10,610 nt of DNA from Dehalococcoidia bacterium. GTDB taxonomy: Bacteria > Chloroflexota > Dehalococcoidia > GIF9 > UBA5620. The stretch is from NCBI GenBank assembly GCA_016783225.1, contig JADHWZ010000064.1, positions 1 to 10,610 of the forward strand, in the 5' to 3' direction. The number at the start of each line of letters is the position of its first letter. The stretch's first letter is position 1. A program made the position numbers and the translations under genes. The notes under the pieces are model-generated. The model saw only the letters and a program-made list of their open reading frames with translations. It did no database searches and was not told the DNA's origin. This document shows, piece after piece, positions 1 through 7,614 of the stretch.

Positions 1-717
1 GGAGAGTTGAGGGGTATGCGTCGGAACATGCAGTTGATATTCCAGGACCCCTATGCCTCGCTCGATCCCCGGATGACCGCTGGCGGCATCATCGGTGAGC
101 CGATACTGGTTCATAAGCTGGCTAAGGGTAATGAATACAAGAAACGCGTCGCCGAACTGCTCCAGATGGTGGAGCTTGAGCCTCGTATGGCGGAGCGCTA
201 CCCTCACGAGTTCAGCGGCGGCCAACGGCAACGTATAGGGATAGCTCGAGCGCTGGCGGTCAGGCCCAGTTTTATCGTATGCGACGAACCCGTTTCAGCA
301 CTGGATGTTTCAATCCAGTCCCAGGTTATCACCCTGCTTATGAGGCTCCGAGAAGAGCTTAACCTGACCTATCTTTTCATCGCTCATGACCTTTCGGTGG
401 TTCGTTATATCAGTGACCGGGTGGCGGTGATGTATCTGGGCAAGATCATGGAAATCACGCACAGTGACGAACTCTATGATAACCCGCTTCACCCGTATAC
501 CCAAGCCCTACTGTCAGCGGTTCCCATACCTGACCCGGTGGTTGATCGGCTGCGAAGGCGGATTCTGCTGACCGGCGATGTACCGAGCCCGATTTTTGCT
601 CCCAGTGGTTGTGCTTTTCACCCGAGATGTCGTATGGCGGAAGACATCTGCAAGCAGCAAATGCCGGAGTTGAGAGACATTGGTGGTGAGCACCGGGTGG
701 CTTGTCACCTGGTCTAG
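1..717 (+). CDS. Oligopeptide/dipeptide ABC transporter ATP-binding protein (OppF/DppF type), 5'-truncated by the window edge
   Basis: This is the cytoplasmic ATPase subunit of a peptide (or nickel/peptide-type) ABC importer; it powers uptake together with two permeases and a second ATPase that would lie upstream. The frame is open from base 1, so the start and Walker A are missing; 238 residues are visible. In order they hold the Q-loop ([15 protein letters not shown] at about residue 15), the ABC signature FSGGQRQR (about 71-78), Walker B with the catalytic Glu (FIVCDEP), the D-loop SALDVS and the switch His in FIAHDLS. The C-terminal part is the oligo_HPY extension that marks the Opp/Dpp subfamily: [15 protein letters not shown], then CAFHPRC and a later Cys in the family's Cys-containing tail. 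[12 protein letters not shown] is typical of OppF/DppF rather than OppD. It is the last gene of its operon: 173 nt and a stem-loop separate it from the next gene. The subfamily is firm; the substrate is not determined. Confidence 0.95.
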   Translation, partial: GELRGMRRNMQLIFQDPYASLDPRMTAGGIIGEPILVHKLAKGNEYKKRVAELLQMVELEPRMAERYPHEFSGGQRQRIGIARALAVRPSFIVCDEPVSALDVSIQSQVITLLMRLREELNLTYLFIAHDLSVVRYISDRVAVMYLGKIMEITHSDELYDNPLHPYTQALLSAVPIPDPVVDRLRRRILLTGDVPSPIFAPSGCAFHPRCRMAEDICKQQMPELRDIGGEHRVACHLV

Positions 718-736
718 CCGGTCGATGTCTGGGTGT

Positions 737-760
737 CCTGTTGGCTTGATTGCCGACAGG
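737..760 (+). terminator. Stem-loop downstream of the OppF-like gene, possible terminator
   Basis: CCTGTTGG (737-744) pairs with CCGACAGG (753-760) through eight base pairs, one of them a G-T wobble, around an 8-nt loop, starting 19 nt after the stop codon. A purine-rich run follows and there is no T tract, so it is not a canonical intrinsic terminator. It may instead be a 3'-end-stabilising hairpin. Confidence 0.35.
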
Positions 761-890
761 GGAAGAGAGGCTAGGCGTCTGCTGGGTGGGTGTATAGCGC
801 TCCTCGTTGCAAGTAACCCAAAATGTCTTGCTAAATCAAAGCGTTCACCAACAAATTGCCTCGGAATGCCCTGTCGGGCCAGGATGATAC

Positions 891-1862
891 ATGTCTCAGT
901 CTAAGAAGAAGGGAAGTGGCAACAGAGCAGTGGGTAAGGCATCAGGCTCAGAAGCTGCAGCCGTGGGCTCGAAAGGAAGATGGACGGCGTTTGTCGTCGC
1001 CGGGGCCGTTATCGTCCTGGTGCTTGCCATGCTGGGGGCTGGCTACTATCGTGAGTATGTGGCGCCTTTTCACCGCACCATCATTACAGTGGATGATGTC
1101 AACCTTGACATGGGCTACTTTCTGAAGAGAACCCGGCTGGCTGGTGTTGACCCTATGCTTATGCTTGAGGTGCTTACTCATGAACAGTTCGTCAAGCTAG
1201 GAGCACCGCGGTATGGCATAGAAGCCCGCCCCGAGGATGTTAACCGGGAGCTGAGAAGAGTAGCCCGAGGAGAGAGCGAGACCATTTCTGAAAGCGAGTT
1301 CAAGGAGTGGTACCGCCAGCAGCTTAACGAGACCGGCCTTTCAGACGCTGAATACAAAGAGATTGTAGCCACCAGCCTACTGGCCGCATCACTCCACGAG
1401 TATCTAGCGGAGAGGATACCCACAGTAGGAGAGCAGGTTTACCTTCATGCTATTGTATTTGCGACATATGAGGATGCTCAGAGCGCGAGGGCAAGATGGG
1501 AGGCAGGGGAAGAACTTGCCGACCTCGCCAGAGAGCTATCAGTGGATGAACAGTCCAGGGAAAGGGTTGGTGACCTTGGCTGGCTGCCTCGTGGCATCCT
1601 CGGTTCCAAGCTTGATACGGTAGTGTTTAGCCTGGCTCCTGGGGAAGTGAGCGAGCCCTTGCGAATGGAAGAGAACGAGTACTGTTTCTTCATGGTCTCA
1701 GGGAAAGACGCTGCTCGGCAAATAGATGAGAACCACGTCCAAATACTGAAGGACGGAGCACTTCAGGACTGGCTTTCGGAAGAAGTGGGGTTTCATGAAG
1801 TGAAATACGACTTCGATTCAGAGATCTATGCCTGGATGAACTGGCAACTGGCGAAGGAATGA
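891..1862 (+). CDS. Membrane-anchored SurA/PpiC-like peptidyl-prolyl cis-trans isomerase (parvulin family)
   Basis: Likely an extracytoplasmic foldase that isomerises prolyl bonds in exported proteins. The 323-residue protein has a Lys/Gly/Ser-rich cytoplasmic N-terminus, one hydrophobic anchor (about 32-53, starting WTAFVVAGAV) with no lipobox Cys, and a helical SurA-N-like chaperone region (about 60-175). A parvulin rotamase domain follows (about 180-272), with the hallmarks YLHAIVF, LARELSVDE, VGDLGWLPRG and FSLAPGEVSEP. GDLGW and the LAPGEVS pattern are characteristic of PpiC/PrsA/SurA rotamase domains. The ATG at 891 is preceded by AGGA with a 6-nt spacer. It stands alone between the Opp operon and the Gld-like unit (54 nt downstream), so it could be co-transcribed with the latter. 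The substrate proteins are unknown. The short C-terminal tail after residue 300 has no match I recognise. Confidence 0.85.
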   Translation: MSQSKKKGSGNRAVGKASGSEAAAVGSKGRWTAFVVAGAVIVLVLAMLGAGYYREYVAPFHRTIITVDDVNLDMGYFLKRTRLAGVDPMLMLEVLTHEQFVKLGAPRYGIEARPEDVNRELRRVARGESETISESEFKEWYRQQLNETGLSDAEYKEIVATSLLAASLHEYLAERIPTVGEQVYLHAIVFATYEDAQSARARWEAGEELADLARELSVDEQSRERVGDLGWLPRGILGSKLDTVVFSLAPGEVSEPLRMEENEYCFFMVSGKDAARQIDENHVQILKDGALQDWLSEEVGFHEVKYDFDSEIYAWMNWQLAKE

Positions 1863-1916
1863 ACTGGCTGACGTAGGCATTGATGTGTCTGGCCACGCGG
1901 AGCAGGTACCGGGAAA

Positions 1917-2852
1917 ATGATACGAGTTGAGAACCTGGTCAAGTACTACGGGAAGCACCTGGCGGTAGACAGCATTAGCTTCAATGTAGGAAAGGGAGAG
2001 ATCGTGGGGTTCCTTGGCCCCAACGCAGCGGGAAAGACGACCACGATGCGCATCCTTACCGGGTTTCTAATGCCAACCAGCGGTGAGGTATGGGTTGCGG
2101 GCTATGACATGATGAAGCGCTCTCTGGAGGCGCGTCAGCACATTGGCTACCTTCCAGAGGCGATCCCCCTGTATAGCGACATGACCGTCCGTTCTTACCT
2201 CGACTTCTTCGCCAGACTCAGAGGATTGGACAGAAACAGGATAAAGACCAGAATAGAAGAAGTGGTGGACACATGTCACCTGGAGGAATATATCGATGTA
2301 CTTATCGGCAGGCTATCAAGGGGATTCAGGCAGCGGGTTGGCGTGGCTCAGGCGATTATGCATAAGCCCGAGGTACTGGTTCTGGATGAACCAACGGCGG
2401 GCATCGATCCCATTCAGGTAGCTGCCACAAGGCAGCTCATCAAGGAACTGGGCAAGGAGTGTACCGTCATTATCTCCTCCCATATTCTTCCTGAAGTAAG
2501 CATGACCTGTGAACGCGTGATCATCATAGATGAAGGCAGAATTGTGGCCGAAGACCGTATTGAGAGCCTTTCGGCTGTGGTACGTGGTTCGAAGCGTTTC
2601 CGCCTTGAAGTAGAAGGGCCTTCTGAGGAAGTAGCTGAGCGTCTGCGCCAGACCGACGGTGTTGACCAGGTTATGTACGAAGACCCTTACTACATTATTG
2701 AATGCTCGGCCGAGCAGGACCCGCGTGGCAAAATAATGAAAACCTTAGTCCAGGGCGGTTGGACTTTACTATCCATGGAACCTGTGGAATTGAGCCTCGA
2801 GGACATCTTCCTCAGACTAACCACTGCAGAGGAAGAGGAGAAGGGCCAGTGA
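1917..2852 (+). CDS. ABC transporter ATP-binding protein, GldA-like
   Basis: ATPase of an ABC-2 type export or gliding-type system, working in the cytoplasm on the permease encoded next. The 311 residues comprise a complete nucleotide-binding domain: Walker A GPNAAGKT (34-41), a Q-loop region IGYLPEAIPLY with Glu where Gln is usual (common in the GldA/NatA/CcmA-like group), signature LSRGFRQR (133-140), Walker B VLVLDEPTAG (153-162) and switch His189 in SSHILPEV. A C-terminal extension (about 220-305), as in GldA-like ATPases, probably serves regulation or dimer contact. The fourth Walker A position is Ala where most relatives have Gly; the P-loop consensus is still met. The ATG at 1917 has a GGAG-containing purine run about 12 nt upstream. 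The gene overlaps the next by four bases (GTGA), which points to translational coupling. Family is firm, the gliding role is not: the system is widespread in non-gliding bacteria. Confidence 0.9.
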   Translation: MIRVENLVKYYGKHLAVDSISFNVGKGEIVGFLGPNAAGKTTTMRILTGFLMPTSGEVWVAGYDMMKRSLEARQHIGYLPEAIPLYSDMTVRSYLDFFARLRGLDRNRIKTRIEEVVDTCHLEEYIDVLIGRLSRGFRQRVGVAQAIMHKPEVLVLDEPTAGIDPIQVAATRQLIKELGKECTVIISSHILPEVSMTCERVIIIDEGRIVAEDRIESLSAVVRGSKRFRLEVEGPSEEVAERLRQTDGVDQVMYEDPYYIIECSAEQDPRGKIMKTLVQGGWTLLSMEPVELSLEDIFLRLTTAEEEEKGQ

Positions 2853-3559
2853 GAAACACGGCGACTATTGCCTTCAAGGAGTTCAAGTCCTACCTGACGT
2901 CACCTGTGGGCTATATAGTTATTGGTATCTTCTTGGCGCTTACCGGCTTTGTCTTCAGCATCAGTCCTGCCACCTATTTCGAGACCAGTATCAAGGGTTT
3001 TATGGGAATAGGCAGTGTGCTGCTGCTGTTGCTGGCGTCAGTGCTCACCATGCGTTTGCTTGCCGAAGAGAGGAAGATGGGGACCGCGGAGCTTCTGCTC
3101 ACGGCGCCGGTGAGAGATAGCGAGATAGTGGTGGGGAAGTTCTTGGGCAGCCTGGGCATCCTTGCGGTAATGCTGGTGCTCACGTTCTACTACCCTGTTC
3201 TACTGATGTGGTTTGGCGACCCTGATCTGGGGCCCATTGCCACGGGCTACCTCGGTCTCTTTCTTCTGGGCTGTGCTTCGCTGGCGGTGGGGTTGTTCGC
3301 TTCGTCATTGACCTCAAACCAGATTGTGGCGGCGGTGGTCGCCGGGGGAATTCTCTTCGCCTTGTGGTTTCTGGGCTGGACAACCGATTTCCTTCCTGAG
3401 GGTTTGGGAGAGGTGATTGGCTACATGTCTCTTTCCTACTACTTCTCTGATTTCACAAGGGGAGTGATTGATACCAGGGCCGTAGTCTACTATCTGAGCA
3501 TCATGGGCCTATTTCTATTTCTAACGGTGAGATCCTTGGAAAACAGCAGGTGGAGTTGA
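2849..3559 (+). CDS. ABC-2 type transporter permease, GldF-like
   Basis: Integral membrane subunit pairing with the ATPase encoded immediately upstream. I chose the GTG at 2849, which overlaps the preceding TGA (2850-2852) and follows the strong Shine-Dalgarno-like run GGAAGAGGAGAAGG. The frame stays open further upstream to 2702, but that stretch lies inside the ATPase gene and encodes a non-membrane sequence without family resemblance. The 236 residues begin MRNTATIAFKEFKSYLTSP, the usual amphipathic start of these permeases, followed by about six transmembrane segments. Between segments 2 and 3 lies the conserved cytoplasmic element LLAEERKMGTAELLLTAPV, seen in GldF and NosY-like permeases and thought to contact the ATPase. 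The stop is immediately followed by the ATG of the GldG-like gene. The transported substrate is unknown. Confidence 0.88.
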   Translation: MRNTATIAFKEFKSYLTSPVGYIVIGIFLALTGFVFSISPATYFETSIKGFMGIGSVLLLLLASVLTMRLLAEERKMGTAELLLTAPVRDSEIVVGKFLGSLGILAVMLVLTFYYPVLLMWFGDPDLGPIATGYLGLFLLGCASLAVGLFASSLTSNQIVAAVVAGGILFALWFLGWTTDFLPEGLGEVIGYMSLSYYFSDFTRGVIDTRAVVYYLSIMGLFLFLTVRSLENSRWS

Positions 3560-5110
3560 ATGCAGACTAACCCCAAGGCTTATGGATTTTCCGGCATTAT
3601 CGCTGTGCTGGGGCTGTTGGTCCTGCTGGTGGGTCTTGTAGTCATGTTGTTACTGCCCAACATCCGATATGCGGCTTGGGGCATCATAGCGTTGGGGATG
3701 CTCCTCCTGGCCGCGGCTTTCGTCATCGATTTCAGGCGGGTCAGAAGTGCCCTCACTGGTAGGCGCGGGCTGTTCAGTACCGGTACTACGGTGATGGCTT
3801 CAGTCTCCATCGGTATTGTCCTTTTGGTCAACGCTATTAGCGTGGGCAATTATCAGCGCTTTGACATCACCGGTGTGGCGCAATTCACCCTGACCTCGCA
3901 GACAAAGGAGGTTCTCAGCCAGTTGGAAATACAGGTACAGGCTCTGTGTTTCTTCACTCCGCAAGACCCCTACGGTGTTGGTGACTATGCCACTGATTTG
4001 CTGACCGTGTACCAGGACTGTACTGACCAACTCAGTGTGGAGTTCATTGACCCTGATGAGCATCCGGACCAGGCGAGGCAGTATGGCATAATGGAGTATC
4101 AGACAGTTGTCTTCGAAAGTCATGACGGGCGCCGTCTGGTAACGGCGGGGGAGATTGTTGAGGAAGCGGAACACGCCTTTACCAGCGCTATCCTGGAGGT
4201 CACCGGCACTGTCCAGAAAAGGATATACTTCCTCACTGGCCACGGTGAGAGCAGCATTAACTTGGACTACAGCTTTGCCAAGGAGGGCCTTCGAGATAAC
4301 CTCTACTGGGTAGGCACGCTGGATCTTCTGCGTACGCCTCAAATCCCCGGGGATTGTGCCGCCGTGGTGATTGCAGCGCCGCGGAAGTCACTAACCAACG
4401 ACGAGGTCGAGATTATCAAGCGCTATCTTGAAAGCGGCGGACGGGCACTGATTCTCATAAACCCTGGCTGTCCGCAAGAGATCCAGCAATTGCTCTCTGC
4501 GTGGGGGGTTGAAATAGAAGACGGGACCGTTATCGACCGAACGTCTTGCGTGGCTCCCAGTATGGACAGCCCTAGCGTACCAAGGACCAGGAATCTCTTC
4601 GGTATGTCGATCACCTACTTCCCCGGGGCTACCGCTGTCATTCCTGAAGAAGGGGTGGCGGAGAATATTGAAATGGTCGCACTGGTCTGGACAAGCAAGG
4701 ACAGCTGGCTGGAAAGGGATCTTGATCCCAATGAAGAGCCTGAGTTTGATGAGGGAATAGACCGGCGGGGACCCCTGGCTCTGGGCGTCCTTATTGGCGG
4801 TGCTGCAATCGATGAAGCTGAGGAAGAACTAACTCAGGAAGACGAAGGGACTCGCCTGGTAGTCTTCGGTGATTCCGACTTCGCCTCAAACGAGCACTTC
4901 TACAACGGCAACAACGGTGACCTCTTTCTCAACTCAGTGAACTGGCTGGGTCAGGGGACAGAACTAGTCACAATCCACCGCAAGGTCCTTCCATTCCGCA
5001 GGCTTGTGGTTGGCCCAGAGGTGGTGGACTTCATCAAGTATTCCAGTGCCGTCGTGCTTCCTTTCCTGGTGCTGGTGGCAGGAGCTATCGTCTGGTGGCG
5101 GAGAAGGTAG
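3560..5110 (+). CDS. GldG-like ABC transporter auxiliary membrane protein
   Basis: Large auxiliary subunit of the GldAF-type ABC system. The 516-residue protein has two N-terminal membrane segments (about 11-33 and 38-57), a third at about 77-97, a long extracytoplasmic GldG/ABC_transp_aux-type domain (about 100-475) and one C-terminal segment (about 492-512) ending in the positive tail WWRRR. The external domain shows family features: a thioredoxin-like segment (VQALCFFTPQDPYGVGDYATDLL), then IYFLTGHGES, VVIAAPRKSLTNDEVEIIKRY, ALILINPG and VVFGDSDFASN. In Bacteroidetes GldG, with GldA and GldF, is needed for gliding; elsewhere the role is unknown. The ATG at 3560 follows the permease stop without a gap and has AGGTGGAG just upstream, so it is tightly coupled to that gene. 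There is no sign of truncation or frameshift. Confidence 0.85.
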   Translation: MQTNPKAYGFSGIIAVLGLLVLLVGLVVMLLLPNIRYAAWGIIALGMLLLAAAFVIDFRRVRSALTGRRGLFSTGTTVMASVSIGIVLLVNAISVGNYQRFDITGVAQFTLTSQTKEVLSQLEIQVQALCFFTPQDPYGVGDYATDLLTVYQDCTDQLSVEFIDPDEHPDQARQYGIMEYQTVVFESHDGRRLVTAGEIVEEAEHAFTSAILEVTGTVQKRIYFLTGHGESSINLDYSFAKEGLRDNLYWVGTLDLLRTPQIPGDCAAVVIAAPRKSLTNDEVEIIKRYLESGGRALILINPGCPQEIQQLLSAWGVEIEDGTVIDRTSCVAPSMDSPSVPRTRNLFGMSITYFPGATAVIPEEGVAENIEMVALVWTSKDSWLERDLDPNEEPEFDEGIDRRGPLALGVLIGGAAIDEAEEELTQEDEGTRLVVFGDSDFASNEHFYNGNNGDLFLNSVNWLGQGTELVTIHRKVLPFRRLVVGPEVVDFIKYSSAVVLPFLVLVAGAIVWWRRR

Positions 5111-5141
5111 TCGGGTAGGCTTGTCTCGGGGAGGATATCGC

Positions 5142-5693
5142 TTGAGAGTCAGTTATATCCTTATTCTGCTTGCCATTCTCCTTGCTCTGGGAGGCTATTA
5201 TTACCTTTCTAGTAGGCCTGAGCCTGCCCCAGAACCAGAGCCGCGGGTGTTCGTGTGGTCGGTGGAAATGGAGGAACTACAATATATTGAAATACGGCTG
5301 TCTCACGAAGGCAAGAGCCAGGCATTTATTAAAGAAGCGGACAGGACCTGGCATTTCGATGACCCTGAGAGGTCCGAGGTAGATATGAAACGATGGGGTG
5401 GAGGCATACCGCTTCTACTGAGCGGCCCTGGAGCGGAAAGGGTCATTGCCGAAGATGCTACAGAAGGGAAACTCGCTGAGTTTGGCTTGGCTGAACCACG
5501 AATGGAGATAACTGTAACCTTGGAGGATGGGACTGTCCTCAATATAGCAGTGGGTGACTGGACGCCGGACGGCAATGCCTTCTACATGCAAGTCCCGGGG
5601 TCCGACGACGTATGCTTGGTTGACTATACCTGGTATGGAGTGATTGAACGCCTGGTGGAGGATCCACCCTATGTTGTCCCTTCGACCGATTAG
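5142..5693 (+). CDS. DUF4340 domain membrane protein, partner of the GldAFG-like ABC system
   Basis: Function unknown; DUF4340 proteins are very often encoded right behind GldG-like genes, as here (31 nt after its stop), and are inferred to be extracytoplasmic partners of the transporter. I favour the TTG at 5142: GGGGAGG ends 7 nt upstream and the protein then begins directly with its membrane anchor. TTG at 5121 is the other in-frame candidate; the frame itself stays open upstream into the GldG-like gene. The 183 residues contain one transmembrane helix (about 4-22), a short Pro/Glu linker (PEPAPEPEP), then a beta-rich domain with the DUF4340 pattern: RTWHFDDP, a D near the following helix, KLAEFGLAEPRMEITVTLEDG, and NIAVGDWTPDGNAFYMQVPG. 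The protein is short; many family members carry two or more repeats of this unit, while this one has a single copy. Confidence 0.75.
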   Translation: MRVSYILILLAILLALGGYYYLSSRPEPAPEPEPRVFVWSVEMEELQYIEIRLSHEGKSQAFIKEADRTWHFDDPERSEVDMKRWGGGIPLLLSGPGAERVIAEDATEGKLAEFGLAEPRMEITVTLEDGTVLNIAVGDWTPDGNAFYMQVPGSDDVCLVDYTWYGVIERLVEDPPYVVPSTD

Positions 5694-5697
5694 TCAA

Positions 5698-5740
5698 CAG
5701 GACTCCATGATTGCGCATTGAAGAACTGTCCTGCGTTTTT
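5698..5740 (+). terminator. Candidate intrinsic terminator after the Gld-like operon
   Basis: CAGGAC (5698-5703) pairs perfectly with GTCCTG (5728-5733) across a 24-nt loop that itself contains the palindrome TGCGCA, and CG plus five T residues (5736-5740) follow. It begins 5 nt after the DUF4340 stop. An alternative short stem, CGCA/TGCG (5714-5717 with 5732-5735), ends at the same T tract. The stem is modest and the loop long, so the call is tentative. Confidence 0.4.
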
Positions 5741-5780
5741 CCTCGTAATGGGTAGCATCCGATCACAAGCGCGCTTCGCC

Positions 5781-5820
5781 AAGGTTGCACTTCCCCGCAA
5801 TTGGGCTGGCCAGCAACCTT
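5781..5820 (-). terminator. Inverted repeat at the end of the minus-strand operon
   Basis: AAGGTTGC (5781-5788) and GCAACCTT (5813-5820) form a perfect 8-bp inverted repeat with a 24-nt loop; its right arm touches the stop codon of the MoCF-domain gene. A palindrome, AAGCGCGCTT (5767-5776), lies just beyond it. No T tract follows on the minus strand, so this may be a 3'-end hairpin rather than an intrinsic terminator. Confidence 0.35.
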
Positions 5821-6743
5821 CAGCTCCTGTCGACGTTGCTCACTACCCCCTGGCCGTGGCGCTTCATCTTCACCTGCAGCCTTTTCCTCAGGGCACTCGC
5901 GATATCCCTTGCCAGGACATCTTTGCTTGAGCCAGAGGCGAGCCCCTTGACAAGTACATTCAGGCCCGATTTGACCTCGTCATTGGGACCGGGCAAGGCT
6001 ACTATTAGACTGTCGAAGGCCTGTCCCACAGCTATCCTGACACCGTCCTTAAGGTGCCTTCCAGTCCCCTGTTGATACTTGCATACGTACGGAGTGGCCG
6101 CTTCCGGGTCTAATGCCAACACTGCCTCAATGGTACGGTCCTTGACTTCGGCGCCTACGCCGCCGGTAGTTATGACTAGGCCATAGCCATCATCAGCGGC
6201 CTGTCTCAAACTGGCTGTGATCAGCAATTCATCATCGCTGAGGGTAGGACCTGGGGTTACTGAATAGCCTTCGGCTTCCAATCTCTGACGGATGGTGGGG
6301 GTATTGGCATCTTTGATCTGGCCGCTGGCGACTTCAAATCCTGTAGAGAAGACTATTGCCCTCTTTGTCAGCCTCTGGCGGATTTCCTCGGCAATAGATT
6401 TCGAGCGCCGTAAGGCTGGCCCGGCTTTGCGGTAATCGAGAGCAATCCAACCCAGCATGCCCTCGGAACAGATTGACGCGTTTTCAGTAATGCTTACCCC
6501 TGGGAGCTTCGATAGCCTTTGCAGCAGTCCATCCTTTTTCCCGAGGATATCGTAGGCATCCACGCTCTCTTCCAGAACATCAATGGTCAGAGTCTGCCCT
6601 TGCACGTCGGTTACAAGGATGCTATCGCGCTGCATCCCCAGCATGTCAGCTACGGTAGCCGCAATCTCGTTCAGATTGGCGTTTTGCAGCGCTACTCCTT
6701 CAATCCGTAGCTCGGTTTTTCTCAACAGGTCGAATTCTGCCAT
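5820..6743 (-). CDS. Two-domain protein with C-terminal MoCF_biosynth (MoaB/CinA-like, molybdopterin-binding) domain
   Basis: A 307-residue soluble protein with no signal peptide. Residues about 125-275 form a MoCF-type fold: AIVFSTGFEVASGQIKDANT at the start, the nucleotide/cofactor-binding motif TTGGVGAEVKDRT (192-204, Asp202 retained) and VALPGPNDEV (248-257) where CinA-like proteins have a LPG-P-E element. In this family the fold binds molybdopterin (MogA/MoaB, adenylylation) or nucleotides (CinA, acting on NMN/ADP-ribose). The TTGGTGP core seen in most members is altered to TTGGVGA. The N-terminal 110 residues, with a beta-rich start containing RIEGVALQNANLNEIAATV, are not a domain I can name. 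The ATG at 6743 has GGGAGGGG 7 nt upstream, inside the end of the preceding gene; the two genes are 2 nt apart. It is the last gene of the minus-strand unit. Domain assignment is good, reaction unknown. Confidence 0.72.
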   Translation of the reverse strand: MAEFDLLRKTELRIEGVALQNANLNEIAATVADMLGMQRDSILVTDVQGQTLTIDVLEESVDAYDILGKKDGLLQRLSKLPGVSITENASICSEGMLGWIALDYRKAGPALRRSKSIAEEIRQRLTKRAIVFSTGFEVASGQIKDANTPTIRQRLEAEGYSVTPGPTLSDDELLITASLRQAADDGYGLVITTGGVGAEVKDRTIEAVLALDPEAATPYVCKYQQGTGRHLKDGVRIAVGQAFDSLIVALPGPNDEVKSGLNVLVKGLASGSSKDVLARDIASALRKRLQVKMKRHGQGVVSNVDRS

Positions 6744-6745
6744 TT

Positions 6746-7603
6746 CTAAACCCCTCCCGTCTTGCTGCCATCGGTATTGACTACCTCCAATCTCATATCC
6801 AATAGTGGCGCATCTACTATTTGTCGGCCTATGCAGAGGATATCTATGTCCAGGGCCTTCAGCTCATCAATATCCTCCAGCCTGATGCCACCGCTGAAGG
6901 CGATTTTGACCCTGTTTCTCAAGCCCAGCTTGAGCAGTTTCCCAACCACCAGTTTCACGTCACCCGGTCTCCCCGTATCAATAAGAAGAATGTCGGCGCC
7001 TTCTTCGACAGCCTGGCATGCTTCTGAGACGATGTCTTCGTGCCTGCCCTTCAGTTGGACGGCTTTCAGATGGTCTTTCAGGTGTGTGACGGCTTTCAGA
7101 CTTTCCGTTATCCCGCCGAATAGCTCGACATAGTTCTTGTCCAGGTATACGAAGGGGTCAGCACTGATGTGGGTCAGGGCTCCCCCGATGGCCGCGGCCT
7201 GGCGGATTGTCTCCTTCAGCAGCCAGGGCATTTTCTTCCAAGCGCCACACACTATCTGCGGTCTTCCCCCTGCTGCTTCAACGGCCTTGTGAGCAGCGGT
7301 GGCAACGCCTGATGGCTTCGCAATGAGGCCCATCAACATATCTTCAGCCATCACCACCTGTTTTGCGTTTCCGCAAAACCTGGCTATCTCCTCTCCCTTT
7401 CTGACCTGGCTGCCTTCGTCGAGCATTTTCTCCACAGATAAGCCCATTTTCTCGGCTTCCCCCTTTGCCAGTGTGGTCCCAACCACTATCCCGCTGTCAT
7501 CGGCTATTATGGAGGCCGTGACCCTTTTGTCGGCCACGCTGCCCAATATCCTCTCTCTCAGGTCTTCCACTTCACTCTTGCTTTCCGTCACATTATGGTT
7601 CAA
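6746..7603 (-). CDS. QPRT-like phosphoribosyltransferase homologue (NadC/ModD-type fold), diverged active site
   Basis: A 285-residue protein with the quinolinate phosphoribosyltransferase architecture: an N-terminal open-faced domain (about 14-115; DLRERI, GIVVGTTLAKGEAEKMGLSV, EGSQVRKGEEIA, the helix AEDMLMGLIAKPSGVATAA) and a C-terminal barrel (about 116-275; ADILLIDTG, IAFSGGIRLEDID, ILCIGRQIVDAPLLDMRLEV). True QPRTs make NaMN from quinolinate and PRPP. Here the substrate-binding TRKT motif reads AWKK (121-124) and the conserved HR pair reads HI (145-146), so two Arg residues that grip the quinolinate carboxylates are gone; Lys123, His145 and Asp209 remain. The substrate is therefore probably not quinolinate. 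ModD and archaeal-type nicotinate phosphoribosyltransferases are other possible relatives. The frame opens with TTG at 7603 without a clear ribosome-binding site; GTG at 7591 is an alternative start. It lies 11 nt after the LarA-like gene and 2 nt before the MoCF gene. Confidence 0.72.
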   Translation of the reverse strand: MNHNVTESKSEVEDLRERILGSVADKRVTASIIADDSGIVVGTTLAKGEAEKMGLSVEKMLDEGSQVRKGEEIARFCGNAKQVVMAEDMLMGLIAKPSGVATAAHKAVEAAGGRPQIVCGAWKKMPWLLKETIRQAAAIGGALTHISADPFVYLDKNYVELFGGITESLKAVTHLKDHLKAVQLKGRHEDIVSEACQAVEEGADILLIDTGRPGDVKLVVGKLLKLGLRNRVKIAFSGGIRLEDIDELKALDIDILCIGRQIVDAPLLDMRLEVVNTDGSKTGGV

Positions 7604-7614
7604 GACCGGTGGTA

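Noticed and set aside
807..837. A possible promoter ahead of the foldase gene (TTGCAA, 19 nt, TAAATC)
   Set aside because: The spacer is long and the -10 match poor; such pairs occur by chance in AT-richer spacers.
2702..2848. A 49-residue upstream extension of the permease
   Set aside because: It overlaps the end of the ATPase gene in another frame, encodes no membrane sequence, and the GTG at 2849 has a strong ribosome-binding site and the family's normal N-terminus.
3800..4342. A 180-codon open frame on the minus strand
   Set aside because: It lies wholly inside the GldG-like gene, whose plus-strand product has clear family features; the antisense product resembles nothing and has no supporting context.
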